NCBI RefSeq assembly: GCF_021134715.1
Contig: NC_060019.1
Span: 2,790,001-2,854,000 of the forward strand
Length of the DNA: 64,000 nt
DNA from: Daphnia pulex
Taxonomy: Eukaryota; Arthropoda; Branchiopoda; Diplostraca; Daphniidae
Reading direction: 5' to 3'
The first letter of the stretch is position 1. Each line of letters begins with the position of its first letter. This document shows, piece after piece, positions 34,985 through 46,411 of this stretch. A program made the translations under genes and the position numbers. Below the pieces are notes generated by a model. It was not told the origin of the DNA and ran no database searches. It saw only the letters and a program-made list of their open reading frames with translations.

Positions 34985-35820
34985 AAAGACGAGGACGATT
35001 TCACTTTGACTTGCAACGCAGCTTTTGACTGCGACCTCGACGAGCTTATAGCCCTAGACAGAGGCTCAGTTTTAGCCAAATTCAAAATCCATTTTTCTAA
35101 CGCGAAAGAACAAGCTGAGGTGGCTTACAATGATTACCACCGCCTTACAGACGAACTCACTGCGATCCGTGCCAACTCAACACGTTCAAATTTGCTTTGG
35201 CCGATAAGAACGTCCAATTTTTCAAAACATCACGCTCGAACCAATTGGTTATAGTATAAAAAACAGTCAAGGCACACGCCTTTATACCCAACGCCTATCC
35301 GGTACAGACTGGCGGGCTCGACGATCCACCCTATTCTAGCCCACCTAAGTCAGTAGCTATCCCAAGGGCCGAACCCGCAAAGACAGTTTCCACCAAGTCA
35401 GCGGCTGTCGATACGAAGCCAACGTTAATCGCGTGGCTAAATAAAGTCTCATTGGATAAGATTGAGTCCCTCATGAACCTTGATTTCGATGGCCCGACAG
35501 TTCAAAAATGCAAAAAAGGTGAAGGTAGAGTTACTCTTACGTTCAAGGACGTAGCCAATACGGACAAAGCGATAACCTGAATCAACCAGAATAGTCAGCA
35601 AATCCTTCTCAAATCGGTCTCCGTCCTAAAAAAAAACTTATCCATCTATCGAACGCCTGAACGGTCTAGCGATCAAGGCAATAACTGGTGCGGGCAGCCA
35701 AATCAAAAAGCGTCTGCGGAGCGCCACGATTATGGAATCGTTACAGAAAGAAAATCCATCCCTTTTAGGCCATTTAGTGTACGCAGAATTTATCAAACCA
35801 GCCCGATAACCGATAACTTT
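34985..35820 (+). pseudogene. Retroelement gag-like ORF fragment
   Basis: The plus strand reads 35006-35254 in one frame (LDRGSVLAKFKIHFSNAKEQ, then LTDELTAIRANS) and continues in a second frame from about 35255 with AFIPNAYPVQTGGLDDPPYS. After a Pro/Ser/Lys linker it runs through VSLDKIESLMNLDFDGPTV and GRVTLTFKDVAN to a TGA near 35578; a further piece follows to 35820. The helical N-terminal part, the proline-rich linker and the small alpha/beta domain resemble an ORF1/gag protein, but I cannot name the clade. One frameshift and at least one stop are present. Confidence 0.35.
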
Positions 35821-36089
35821 TAAATATGAAAGGGTATAAAAAGAATAAAAAGACAGCGATGCGTAAATTTTCCGTGAATGATCAGTCTCTCTAGTGGTAA
35901 GCATAGCAACTACTTGTTCAGAGATGATAAATTTATGCGTTGCTGTTTTTGTAATCTTTTTATGCCCTTTCAAATTTAAAAAATAACAAATTTTTGTGCA
36001 ACCCCATTCTAGGGGAAAAGCGAAATGTAACCAAAGGGGTCGCGTATTTTTTTTCATGTTCCCAGTTTTGAACCTCCCCTCCAAAAATC

Positions 36090-36408
36090 TTGGCCTTTCC
36101 CCCCTTTTTCACCTTTTTTCTTGCTGCCCCCACCACCTCTTTTGCCCTAAGGGCCTAAAGGCGAAAGACGAAAAGGGTGAAAAGGTGGTAAAAAGAGCAA
36201 CTTTCATCACATTTCAAGGACCGCCCACCAAAAATGGCGTGGGGTCCGTTATAAAGTGGAGGGACCTAATCTCAACTTTGAAGTGAGATTACGGGGGGGG
36301 ACAATTATTTTAAAAATAAATAAAAAATACCATGAGAATCAGCGTGAAAAACTGATTCTAATGGTATTTATTTAAAAGGAATCCCTTATTCATGCAAGGA
36401 TCCTATTC
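36090..36408. repeat. Non-coding dispersed element (MITE-like), copy 2
   Basis: Inverted copy of 15305-15613. The shared block includes CCACCAAAAATGGCGTGGGG and GAATCCCTTATTCATGCA, and the G-run length differs between the copies. No coding content. Confidence 0.7.
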
Positions 36409-36499
36409 TTTCGCAACGTACTTCGGGAACAGCTAACGCTGGGTTGGAAGAACGAGTGGAGAACGTCAACGTCAATTGCCCCGCTAACCAAACGTTTCG

Positions 36500-37410
36500 T
36501 CAAAAATGCGATGCAATTAATTACGCCAAATTAAGTGAATCCCGCACGAGTTAATCGCATATACATCACTAGCGACATGCGCGTGAAGACAGCACTATAT
36601 CTAGCGAAAACAATTTTATTTAATTATTTTTTGCGCAATGAGCCACCAAAAACAAGGAATCGCCGACCTTAGCGCTTAAATAGCGACGGGCCCTTGCTAA
36701 GCGCTAAAATACGGACGGGCGTGCGCTACTCATCGAAAAGATCGCTGCAATCATTCCTTGTCACACTGATACGACCTGACCGCGCATATGGCGTTTTTCC
36801 AGGCGAGTTCTGTCGTTGAACAGGCGCGGTATTTGTCGTTGTATGCCGACCCTACATTCCGATCCGTCTTCGCAATCGTTATCGCGGACCCACGGCCAAG
36901 TGCGGTGGATGCAGTGCACGAGTCGTTGCTACTTTCATCCGCCTCCTTAATGTGTCGACGATAAGGGCCACTGATCAGCCGGGAAAGATCGACTTTTGAC
37001 TATATTCTCCTGGTGTCAAATTAAGGGGATACCCGGTCAGTCCAGAATTAAGCGACGAAATAAAATAACGCAATGTATTCCAGTCGATGCAAGAATTGCG
37101 TCCTTTTAATTAAATTTAGTGCTTGTGCACGTTTCGTAACTATTGCAACGAAATGAATGGTGCTAAATTTAGCGCATTGCGCGCAATCTAATAGCAAAAA
37201 AACATCGCTAGCGCCATACGTGCTTAGATGGCGCTAGATCTAGCGCAAAACATTTCAATTCATTATTTTTCGCGTAATGAGCCGCCGAAAACAGCGAACG
37301 GGCGACAACGCTGAAATAGCGGACGAACCACCGATAACCGCTTAAATAACGGACGGGCTCGCGTTACTCGTTCGATTTGTCACCGCAATCGTTTTTACTT
37401 GTCCTTTAAA
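36500..37410. repeat. Two-copy direct repeat of about 640 bp with TAGCGC-rich motifs
   Basis: The segments about 36580-36770 and 37225-37400 are related: 'tctagcgaaaac' versus 'tctagcgcaaaac', 'gcgcaatgagccaccaaaaaca' versus 'gcgtaatgagccgccgaaaaca', and 'aaatacggacgggc' versus 'aaataacggacgggct'. Short TAGCGC and CGGACGGGC motifs recur inside each unit. Non-coding, rather GC-rich, and distinct from the 17-18 kb satellite. Confidence 0.55.
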
Positions 37411-38465
37411 TTGAATTTAGAGCGTTGCGCATTTAGTAGGGTTATTTAAGCGGTTGCACGTTTTTTAATTAATGATTTTAAAAAATGCTTGGTGATGGAT
37501 GATACAAATTAAGTGCGTCGCGCGCAAGAATCCACTTTGTAGTTCTGGATTAAAACTGGCTATAAAGAAAGTGGAGATGTGGCATGAAGTTATTATTTTG
37601 ACCCCTATGTGTCTGCCGTTTTTAACAACTTCCCAACTTACTATTGAATTTTTTGTGGTTTTTTTATTAAACTGTTTTCGGTTTTCATATGAACTTTTTG
37701 CTTTTATATAAAATTTGTTGTGGTTTTTATAGTTCTATTAGTTTTATATTCTTTTCTGTTTTATTTATTGATATTTCGAAAAAAAATTGAAATTGAAAAG
37801 TGGCAGTTTTGGGCCACCATAGTTTTGGGCTCCCATTACCCGAAGAGTTACTGGTCAAAGTTTCGTTTGCAGTATGGTTTACATGGGCACCCTCAGTTCT
37901 CGTAACACTACACAGATGGCTTTTTGCAGTTATCGTAACACTACATAGATGGATGCACTAGTTTTTTTAAATTATTGATTGTAATCAAAATTTTTATTAC
38001 ATTTCAATAGCTCTACTACGTAGCTGAGGATATTTTACATCTTTGATGAAAATTTGGCTGATATCTATTCAGGCGTTTGATCAGACGGAGAAATTGCTAC
38101 TTTTTGACAGAATTTCAGTAGCTGTTATAGCATACGATAAATACCACAGAGACATGTGAACTGTAGGCAGCGATAAACCTTACTTGAACATGAATATAAA
38201 AAACTTGAACTGGAATAATACTTGAATATAAAAAATTTCTTGAATATAAATAACTCTCGTGTTGAATGCTTGTTTGATTGTTTGATCCAAGTAGTGAAGT
38301 GCCAATTATAAATGCCATAAGTGAGCCCAAATTTTTATTTCAAACCATTACTTCATACCTTTATCACCCTTTATTCTTACATTCTGACAACGTGAGTGCG
38401 AAATATTACATAATCATTAATTACTGCTCGATTTTAATCGTGTTGTACTTTTCTTTTTTTAATTA

Positions 38466-38945
38466 TCATCTAGATAAAGGATTATTGTTTGATAGAAGTT
38501 ACTGTGTGCTACCAAAAAACACAATCAGTCTCCAGTTTATGAAGTGAGTGCGATTAATTTCAAATGTTTTTAACTGCCTAACATTTTCTTTGGATCTTAT
38601 CTAGGCTGATGTTTCTTCATCAATCCTTCATCAATAAAAATCCATTTCTCTACTAGTTTTGGCTAAACGTCCAGCATTGTTGACACAGCAAAATATTTGA
38701 AGTTCCCTTGGATTATTGTTTAATAGATGTCACCGTGTGCTTCCAACTAACACAATCAATCTTTAGTTTTTGAAGTGAGTTCAAATAATTTCAAATGTTT
38801 TTAACTTGCCTAACATTTTCTTTGGATCTCATCTAGGCTGACGTTTCTTCATCAATCCTTCATCAATATTCATCCATTTTTCTACTAGTTTTGGCCAAAC
38901 GTCCAGCATTGTTGACTTATAAGAAAATTTGAAGTTCCCTACTTC
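38466..38945. repeat. Two-copy tandem repeat, about 240 bp per unit
   Basis: Unit 1 at 38466-38705 and unit 2 at 38708-38945 share 'ggattattgttt.atag', 'caatc..tc..tagttt.tgaagtgag', 'cctaacattttctttggatc' and 'ctactagttttggc.aaacgtccagcattgttgac'. Each unit contains a GTGAGT donor-like site and a 'TCTAG|GCTGA' acceptor-like site, so the unit may be a duplicated exon plus intron. Confidence 0.65.
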
Positions 38946-39237
38946 AATTATGAACCCACTACCTAGTTCAGTAAAAAAGTCCCAGCGTTTAAGAGTTTTG
39001 AGAGACGATTTGGTATATTAATTTTTTTTGTCAACAAATAATTTGTCTAATTATTGTTAAATGTTTTTAACAGAATCACCCAGCTAGTGTTTCACAGCTT
39101 ACGCTGTCATCAGTTAAACGGAGTATGGGAGAACTGGTAAAAAACCTACACTAGTCACTGAAACAAGTCGGAGGTAATTCGACAATTAAGAAATCATGAA
39201 TCATCTAATTGAATTGATGATTTCAAATTATGTTTAG

Positions 39238-39830
39238 TTTTGATACCGTAGATGACGGCAGTGTCTCTTTAGATTATGATGAGTACGCTTCAAAACCTAA
39301 AAATAAGCGCAGACCTGTCTATCGAATAATGAAGCTTCTTCGTCTAGAAAACCCACAGTATTGATTGAAGTTAGTCTAAGGTTAACAAGGCAAATGAAAA
39401 GGGATGCAGCTGGATAATTTATTCATTATCATATTTTCCTTAATCATTAACACCTTTTTAGTTCTGGAACTCATGTGGGAGACAGCAGCATCTCTATTGA
39501 ATATGATGAGAACGCTCCGATAGCAAAAAAAAACGTCGAGTTCCGTCGCTGATTGTTGGCCCACCTGTGGCCTGTCTGTCAAATTTTGAAGCTTCTTCAA
39601 CTGAAAACCTCGCAGTTATGAATGGCCATCAAAGGTAACATGACGAACAATAAGGCATACATGGTTAATTTACTGATTATCGCATTTTCTTTGACTTTAA
39701 ACCCTTTTAGTTCTGGAACTCATGTGGGAGAGAACAGCATCTCAATTGATTATGACGAGAACGCTCCAAAAACTAAAAAAAAGCGTAGAGTTCCGTCATT
39801 GAGTCCATCTTCGTCAAACGTTAAAGGAAC
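39238..39830 (+). repeat. Three tandem copies of a small exon-like module, about 240-250 bp apart
   Basis: The module encoding S-I-(D/E)-Y-D-E-N-A-P-K-x-K-K-x-R-R-V-P occurs at about 39250-39350, 39470-39560 and 39715-39805, each preceded by a T-rich tract and TTTTAG. The third copy is the best preserved and is continuous with the Helitron-type ORF to the right. The two upstream copies carry stops. This looks like exon multiplication at the 5' end of the same gene. Confidence 0.6.
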
Positions 39831-40920
39831 TCGAGTGGAAAGATCTTTGGCAAGCACAAAAAGGAGCTCAAAGAGCAATCAACAACATCGCAATTCGTCA
39901 AATCAAAATTATCAGAACAAGACAAATTCATTTTTTACTGATGAAGAGCTGTTGGAACTAGACAAATTTGGTTTGCCGGAGCCGGTCACACCTGAAAACA
40001 TCAGAATCATAACGAATCGTCTTCACGAAGCATACCACGAAGAGAAGATAGTGTGCGTAGTGTGCGACCAAATTTGCCGAATCTAAAAATCAAGAACATT
40101 GAATTTAGATGAACTACCACCAAGTTTCTTCACAGTACTTCTAAAGCCAACCGGAAAAGATGGAGAGGCGCCAGTGCGCCACCATAAACTCGTCGGTCAA
40201 TACGATGTTTCTCGTCACTTTCCTGGTGATCGGAGATTTAAACATCTTCTACTATCACCCAGAGGATTATTGATGCATGTTGGCGACTGTCAGCAGAAAT
40301 CGGATTGTTGCTGTTCTCCCCAACTTAATATCTGTGTGGCCTCGGGTTGTTTACAAGCGCTACGTCGGGGAAAATGTCCCAAGTTTGCCATAGCGCAAGG
40401 AAATTGGATCGGTCAGTTACCTCCCCATCTAAGCAACATGGCTTATGGGACCTTGGCTTTACTGCGGCTGATTCAGTCATTTGGACACATGGTTTCATAC
40501 TACAGTTCTACAAGTCCAACTGGTGGTACTAGACTAACTGGCCATCTTTATTCGACCAGACTTAACACAACGCTTGTGAGACAACGGATCCCATTAGAAC
40601 CACGAGATGCGCCTGTAAAAGCTCTTCTTGTTTCTCCATTTGCCTCGGATAAATCAGCGTCAGCAAGAGCAAAAATAGCCAGAACTAAACAAGACTACAT
40701 AATTGAACCGGAGAAAATCAAGCAAACGCTTCAATTTTGGCGCGACGTCGACAACATAATTATGGCTAATATAGAACTTGATGACGCATGTCTGGATGGT
40801 TTGCCGAGAGATGACGTGTCGCCGGCAATGTTCATGATAGACGACGAAACCCTCCCAACATCTGACGGCGAAACATCTGATACTGAAGCAAGCAACGAAG
40901 TGGGAATTCCCTCTACTTAA
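39710..40920 (+). pseudogene. Helitron-type protein, DUF6570/helitron N-terminal region, with one in-frame stop
   Basis: One plus frame runs from the exon-like TTTTAG at about 39710 to 40086 and, after a single TAA, continues in the same frame to 40920. Diagnostic residues: CVVCDQIC just before the stop; then NLDELPPSFF, LVGQYDVSRHF, CVASGCLQALRRGKCPKFAI, ANGNWIG-like AQGNWIGQLPPHLS, LALLRLIQSFGHMVSYYSS and TRLTGHLYSTRLNTTLVRQR. These are typical of the DUF6570 region that precedes the Rep/helicase of many animal Helitrons. The Rep nuclease and helicase domains are absent; the frame ends with an acidic tail. It is either a truncated Helitron or a gene fragment captured by one. The RPA70-like exons that follow may be linked to it, because some Helitrons carry RPA-like proteins. 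Confidence 0.62.
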
Positions 40921-40974
40921 AGATTGTGTGGTGGACCGTCGTTGTTAAGATCAATCTCCATCTAAAAAAATTAG

Positions 40975-43900
40975 TTTTCTTACGCTGGTTTTTCTTGATG
41001 GTAGTGGGGAAATTCGACCTACAATTTGGCGTGAAAATTTGGATTTGTGGCAACAACGCTTAATAGTCAACAAAGTGTATGACGTCTCAAATTTTAAGGT
41101 ACTCAAATCTGAACAAAGGTATTCAAGAATTAGGCCTGGGGCCGTATTCTAGCCTTGACTTAAGCACGGAATTTTTTCTTAACTTACTGTTTTTTGCTTA
41201 AAAATCCAATTTATGCTTGGATTTTCCTAAAACCGTATTCTAGCTTTTTTCAACTCACCTTTTTTGCTTAAGAAATATTTTTAACTTGTCTTTTTAAGCT
41301 TAAGTTAGCAAATTTTTGTAATCCAACTATTTGTTGGATTACAGCGGTTATTTTCTTAAAATTCCGTGCTTAGGTTAATGCTAAAAGCTACTGTTGTCCT
41401 AATTTTAGTATTTCCCGTGTCATTGTTTTGATTATCAAGTAACATCATCGAGTGGTCCAGTGAGAATTGAAGATGAATAACATCGATGAGTTTGAACGTC
41501 ACATTGATGTTTTGAACGAAGTCTTAAATAGTGACATTGACAGTGATGCGAATGAGGATGAATTGTATGAACAACGAATAGAAGTGAGAAGGAGAATGGT
41601 TCCATTTTATCGTCAACGTGCTGACATTTTTGATCTATTTGACGATAATCAAATTTACAAAGTATTTAGATTCGATAAAGCTTCTATTTGGTATATCGAA
41701 GGTATTCTCTATTTCATATTATAAGTATAGTCTTAAGGTACTACAATATTTTCATGTGTATTAACTCTTGTATTGGCTGATTAACCATAGGACTCATTTC
41801 CGACAAATTGGGCCGCAAGTTGTTTGGTCAAAGATGTTTGTTACCTATTGAACAAATACTTGTATCACTTCAATTTTATGCCAATGGAACATTCCAATCA
41901 ACTGTTGGAAATGTGTTGAAGATAAGTCAGTCATCGGTCTCAAGATGTGTGAGAGATGTTTCTAAAGCTTTGTGTGACATAGCTTCCGATCACATATTCT
42001 TTCCTGACAATCTCTTAGAGGTATAAGTATTGTTGACAACCATCAGTGAAAAGTTTAATAATAGTTAATAATTATTATGTACAGATTCAACTAGGCTTTA
42101 CTGACATAGCAAATCTTAGAGGTGTAGTAGGGAGTGTCGATGGCACTCACATAAGAATTGCTAGGCCCCATCTCAATGAAGAGATCTATGTCAACCGAAA
42201 AGGTTACCACTCAATCAATGTGCAAGTGAGATAAATACAAAATAAAAGTTTATTTCAACGCCATACCATTACTAACACATTCATTGTACCACCTTTTAGG
42301 GGATTTGTGATGCAGAGTGCAATTTTTTAAGTGTAAGTGCCTCAAAGCCAGGCAGTAGTCACGATGCAAATGTGTTTGCAGATAGTGCGATTGGCCAGGC
42401 TTTCAAGAACAACGAGTTTGGCCAATCTTATCTCTTAGGCGATAGTGGCTATGCTTGTACTCCGTTTCTCCTTACGCCATACTCTCAACCCCAAGGAAGA
42501 GCTGAGGTATATAGGTTTCTCAGCTTTGTTTGATTCTCAAAAAGATTGATGATCCCATTTATCAGTTTGTAAACTAAACTTTGTAGGAACGATTTAATAC
42601 GGCTCACAAGAATACTCGCAACACCGTTGAACGCATTTTTGGCACAGTTAAACGACGTTTTCACTGCTTACATGGAGAAATTCGCCTTCAACCCGGCCGT
42701 ACTTGTCGGTAGGCATAATCACTGAAAACTTAGTCCGCTTACCTCTATCCAATTTTTAAATTTCATAGAGTAATTATGGCTTGTTGTGTTTTACACAACA
42801 TTGCGCGAAAGAGGAAGCAGCCTGACTTCGATGAAGGGGTAGAAGAAGGAGAATTGTTTGAAATTAGAATGCCTCCCGAAATTAATGACTTAAACGAAAA
42901 TGTCAATCAAGAAAGACTTCGGCTGCGACGTGAAGGATTCGCAAAGCGACAAAGAATAACACTTACTCAATTTACGTATTAGACGTGTTGTTGTGTATTA
43001 GATTCGCAAAGCGACAAAGAATAATAACACTTAATCAATTTACGTATTACACGTGTTGTTGTGTATTAAACTGCATCTTTACACTTTCCGTACATGATAT
43101 CGTAGAGATCTTTGGGGATTTCATCGTGTCTCATTGGGTCATCCATTATTTTACGTGCTGTCATGATGGAATTAAGAACGTCAAATCTATCACGAAGAAG
43201 ACGTTTTGATGATGACAAATCAGATTTTTCGCATAGTTGACGTTTAGAACGATTAACTGTCTCACGTAAACTACAAGTAGGGGAATTTTGTTTCGGTTGG
43301 TTTGACAACAATCTAACACTTGAGATGCCTAAAGACGTAGAAGGACGTTTAAGTAATGATGGTGAATGACTTTTAAGGCTAATTTCCGTTGAAGACTGGG
43401 AACGGCTGGATGCTAGATTGTCTTCGTAATCTTCTTCGTCTTCTTGGAACTCTTCCACAGATTTGCGATTGTAGATTGCCATAGCCATTAGTAATTCGGG
43501 ATCATCAGGCTCTATGTCTAATGCAATCTTTACGTTTTCATGATTAGAGCACGAAGGAAGGGGCTGAGAATCGTCAATACTCGGCGCATCCTTTTCATTG
43601 TTGGATCTTTCAATAAGCTCTTGAGTTGGGTCATTAGCAGTATCAGACTGCACCCCTCCCTATTATTCGAAATGCATAATAAATTTTAATTGAAACTCTG
43701 GTTAGCTAATATAGAATGATAAGTACTGTAATAGAGTTGCCTGCAAGGGCAGCATTGTTTTTGCCGAAGAGTTCATTTAACATTTTAAGATGCAACGGTT
43801 TCAGAATTACTTGTGGGCCACCTCCTAATAAAAAAATTTTTAAACGTCATACTTCAATAACATAAACTCTGCTATAATAGGCTACCTGTCTCACTTAAAC

Positions 43901-45519
43901 TACGTTTATATTCAGCAATCTTAGCAGTTGCTATTGCTTTGATGTTACCAAATTTCTTTTTCGTCTCCTTCACATCATGAAGTGGTTCATCGGGGCAGGC
44001 ATGTGCTAAGGCTTCTACAATTTGTGTCCAAGCACGTTTTTTGTGTTCTTTGGTAATACCCGGCTTCAAGGCACCAAGAATAACACCCTAGACCGATTAC
44101 AATCAACAATCAAGTTTACATTAAACTAATAAGCAACACAATTACCTTTCTAGCGATGTACTCATCCACTAAATTTTCTACTTGTAATGCCGACCACGCT
44201 TTTTCTTTTGTCGCTGGGGCCATTTCAATCTCTCTAGTCTTTCACTATCACAATAAACACAGTTCAAGATACAAACTTTCAATCAAAAAGTCTTATAACT
44301 TTCAAAAATCAAACTATAGATTCTAGCTCTAGCAGACGCGTTGGTATTCTTGTAACAACAATAAACTAAACAGCATCTACTGCTATACAATTAATATGAA
44401 ACGAATATTCCTATTGGCTGCGACAAGCCCCGCCCTCTAAGAAATTAAAAAATTCTATGCTTGAAAAATCTGATCTTATGATTCGAACTTATACTAAGTT
44501 CAGAAATAAAAGTAAGAAAATTTAAGCTAGAATACGTGTTTATTGAAACGACGAACTTACATTTTTTCCTAGCTTACGTGAGAAAATTTTTTAAGAAATT
44601 TTAGTAAGTTTAAGACCAGAATTTAAGCCAAGGCTAGAATACGGCCCCTGGTAAATACCAAATCAATTTTGACAAATGGACCAAGGTAAAGTTTTATCTA
44701 TTCATTTTGAACTCAATTTGTATAATTTATTCATTTCTGTAGTGTGACGCTGTTGGCGACAGTGATCTGATTCCAAATTTCCCTGTGTTGAATTGGCAGT
44801 TAAAAACTTTTAGTGAGATTCAAACAATGAATCGTTACAGTAAAGATGTTATCATCGTAGGTATGTACCTAAATCCAGTGCAGTATGTTATATTATTTTT
44901 TTCCATTCCAGACATATTTGGCCTGTATATTGACTGTTATTTTTCCGGTATTTCAGAAAACCAACAATTGGTCATTTGCAATGAACTGGGAGGGAAGCGA
45001 GTAAGTAATTTGAATTCTGCCTACCTTTAATGCAGCTATTAATTTTTTTTTACAGGTATTCATAGACAAGATACAGCTTATTCTTGGCCAGCTAGGCAAC
45101 TACAAAAAAGTTCTCGTCAAGGGCAAGACCATCCTCAGGTTAAAGGGTATCAAGATGTGGGGTTTTGAAACTCCGCTTCAAGCTGATGTTTATCAAGACA
45201 CTGTCATTGAGGTATGTTATTCACATTAACCATAAAGATCATAAACTAAATTTTCTTTTTGTCATGCAATTAGGTGTTAACTTCTTCAGATGACTGCTTG
45301 CCTTTAGCATTCAAGGAATGGCTGGAGGAAATTTTTGATAGTGATGATGAGAACGACCAAGAGAAAGACCTGCTGAAAGAGGTAGGCCTGAAGGAGAAAG
45401 ACTTGAAGGAGAGAGACTTGAAGGAGAAAGACTTGAAGGAGAAAAACTTGAAGCAGAAAGACTTGAAGCAGAAAGACCTCGAAGGGAAGAAAGATCAGCT
45501 TTCAGATGAAGATAATTAA
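40975..45519 (+). CDS. RPA70-like single-strand DNA-binding (OB-fold) gene, interrupted by a Harbinger element
   Basis: Exons: 40975-41138 continued at 44651-44685, then 44743-44860, 44912-45000, 45056-45211 and 45274-45519. The product reads [28 protein letters not shown], then [20 protein letters not shown], and a second OB-like region with [19 protein letters not shown]. The phrase 'DGSGEIR.T.w...vd..........vY.vs...v' is that of DNA-binding domain A of replication protein A large subunits, and the FPVLNW/ F.eI segment matches the linker to domain B. The C-terminus is an odd KDLKE repeat. The N-terminal RPA domains and zinc domain are not seen, so this is a diverged paralogue or a Helitron-borne RPA, not the housekeeping RPA1. 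The 3.5-kb insertion sits inside the first listed exon. Confidence 0.62.
41136..41138. other. CTG target-site duplication, left
   Basis: CTG directly left of the Harbinger element; the same CTG follows it at 44648-44650. Removing the element plus one CTG restores an open reading frame across the RPA70-like exon. Confidence 0.75.
41473..42982 (+). CDS. Harbinger transposase (HARBI1-like DDE nuclease), six exons, intact
   Basis: Exons 41473-41701, 41791-42020, 42085-42225, 42300-42506, 42587-42708 and 42769-42982 sum to 1143 nt, giving 380 residues plus a stop with no frame break; all introns begin GT and end AG. Start chosen at the first ATG, 41473. Features: a helical N-terminus ([18 protein letters not shown]), a helix-turn-helix ([19 protein letters not shown]), then the DDE core: Asp in [13 protein letters not shown], Asp in [12 protein letters not shown] and Glu in [14 protein letters not shown]. 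The usual [10 protein letters not shown] helix follows, then a basic C-terminus. Length and motif order match HARBI1/PIF transposases. It cuts the element ends and is expected to need the Myb-like partner for nuclear import and DNA binding in known members. Confidence 0.88.
43066..44223 (-). CDS. Harbinger Myb/SANT-like DNA-binding protein, four exons, intact
   Basis: Exons 44223-44146, 44087-43886, 43824-43727 and 43659-43066 sum to 972 nt, giving 323 residues. Splice sites are canonical and the frame stays open. The N-terminal 100 residues carry a trihelix/MADF-like pattern: [29 protein letters not shown] and [23 protein letters not shown], the layout of the second protein of Harbinger elements. 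The middle is acidic ([13 protein letters not shown]) and the C-terminal 100 residues are Ser/Arg/Lys rich with likely nuclear-localisation runs ([23 protein letters not shown]). It runs convergent to the transposase with about 84 bp between the stops. Confidence 0.82.
45387..45484 (+). repeat. 15-bp coding minisatellite (KDLKE)n in the RPA70-like gene
   Basis: Seven consecutive 15-bp units of the type 'gacttgaaggagaaa' encode [10 protein letters not shown] and variants at the C-terminus of the RPA70-like protein. The repeat keeps frame and creates a highly charged helix. The complement gives an artificial Ser/Leu/Pro-rich frame on the other strand. Confidence 0.85.
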
Positions 45520-46411
45520 CTGGAGAAAGAGTTAATAAAATGTGTTTTGTATAACTCAAGTCCGTGACACTAGAATAAATCTCCAATGAAATGACATTTT
45601 GTTGTATTGTTATATTTGACACATCTTTATATTATTTATTGGTATTATTTTATTGAGTTGCTTTGATTTAAATTACTTATAGTGTTTATATTTACACTCC
45701 AATCCTTCGGGTACCTTGAGGCGTACGTACGCTGCCTACAGTAATAGACTGCCAGAATTACTTACATGTATTTTTTGGGAGGTTGAATTTCGTCTGTAAA
45801 AACAAATAAATTTGAACACTAACATTTTTAAGTATAGTTGTAATTTTGACCGCTAGATAGCGGTGGCGCTTTTTTTTATTTATTAATTTTTTTTTTGCCG
45901 TAACACTTACGATGTTGCGCCTTACATATGGCAACTTGCAGAACGATCACTTTCGCCATTTTGTTTCTTTGTAAAAAAAGGCACCATACGCCATCTAGTG
46001 TCATAATCGCAAATAATTTTCATTTTGTGAGGGGTTCGTTTGACTTTTTCCTATAAGAATGATTAAAAGATTTAATTATAAGAGATAATTAGAAAAAATA
46101 ATTAGAGAGAAAAATTAAAATGAAAATTGATTAAAAAAATACGCAAAATCGTCAATTGCCCTTAACAACTTTCTACCTGACTAAACACTTTCCCTGACTG
46201 TACAAGATACCGTAAAGGGCTTAAATACCGTATTTTTTTTCGGCTGAACTTGTTTGAATTACTGTTATTTAGGTCATCAAGTTTCGTTTCCTTAGTTTTA
46301 ATTTTCGCTAGTTTCGTTTTACAGTCGTTCGTATTCTTTCCATAAAGGAAAAAAAAACACAGATCCTCAAAAACTAGTTAAATCTCTCATTTTTACCTGA
46401 TAGCCTTATTC

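Larger units (their letters stand above)
41139..44647. mobile_element. Intact Harbinger (PIF/Harbinger) DNA transposon, 3.5 kb
   Basis: Ends GGGCCGTATTCTAGCCTT at the left and its reverse complement at the right form TIRs of about 25 bp; TTAAG-rich subterminal repeats and a second 'ccgtattctagc' box (41253) follow. It holds two convergent genes, the HARBI1-like transposase (plus) and a Myb/SANT-like protein (minus), the standard pair for autonomous Harbinger elements. Both can be spliced to full open frames with canonical GT/AG sites. The flanking 3-bp CTG duplication fits Harbinger, which makes 3-bp duplications. This copy therefore looks recent and potentially autonomous. Confidence 0.88.

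Noticed and set aside
45311-45622. Minus-strand Ser/Leu/Pro repeat protein
   Set aside because: It is the complement of the KDLKE coding repeat of the RPA70-like gene; the plus strand has splice sites and homology.
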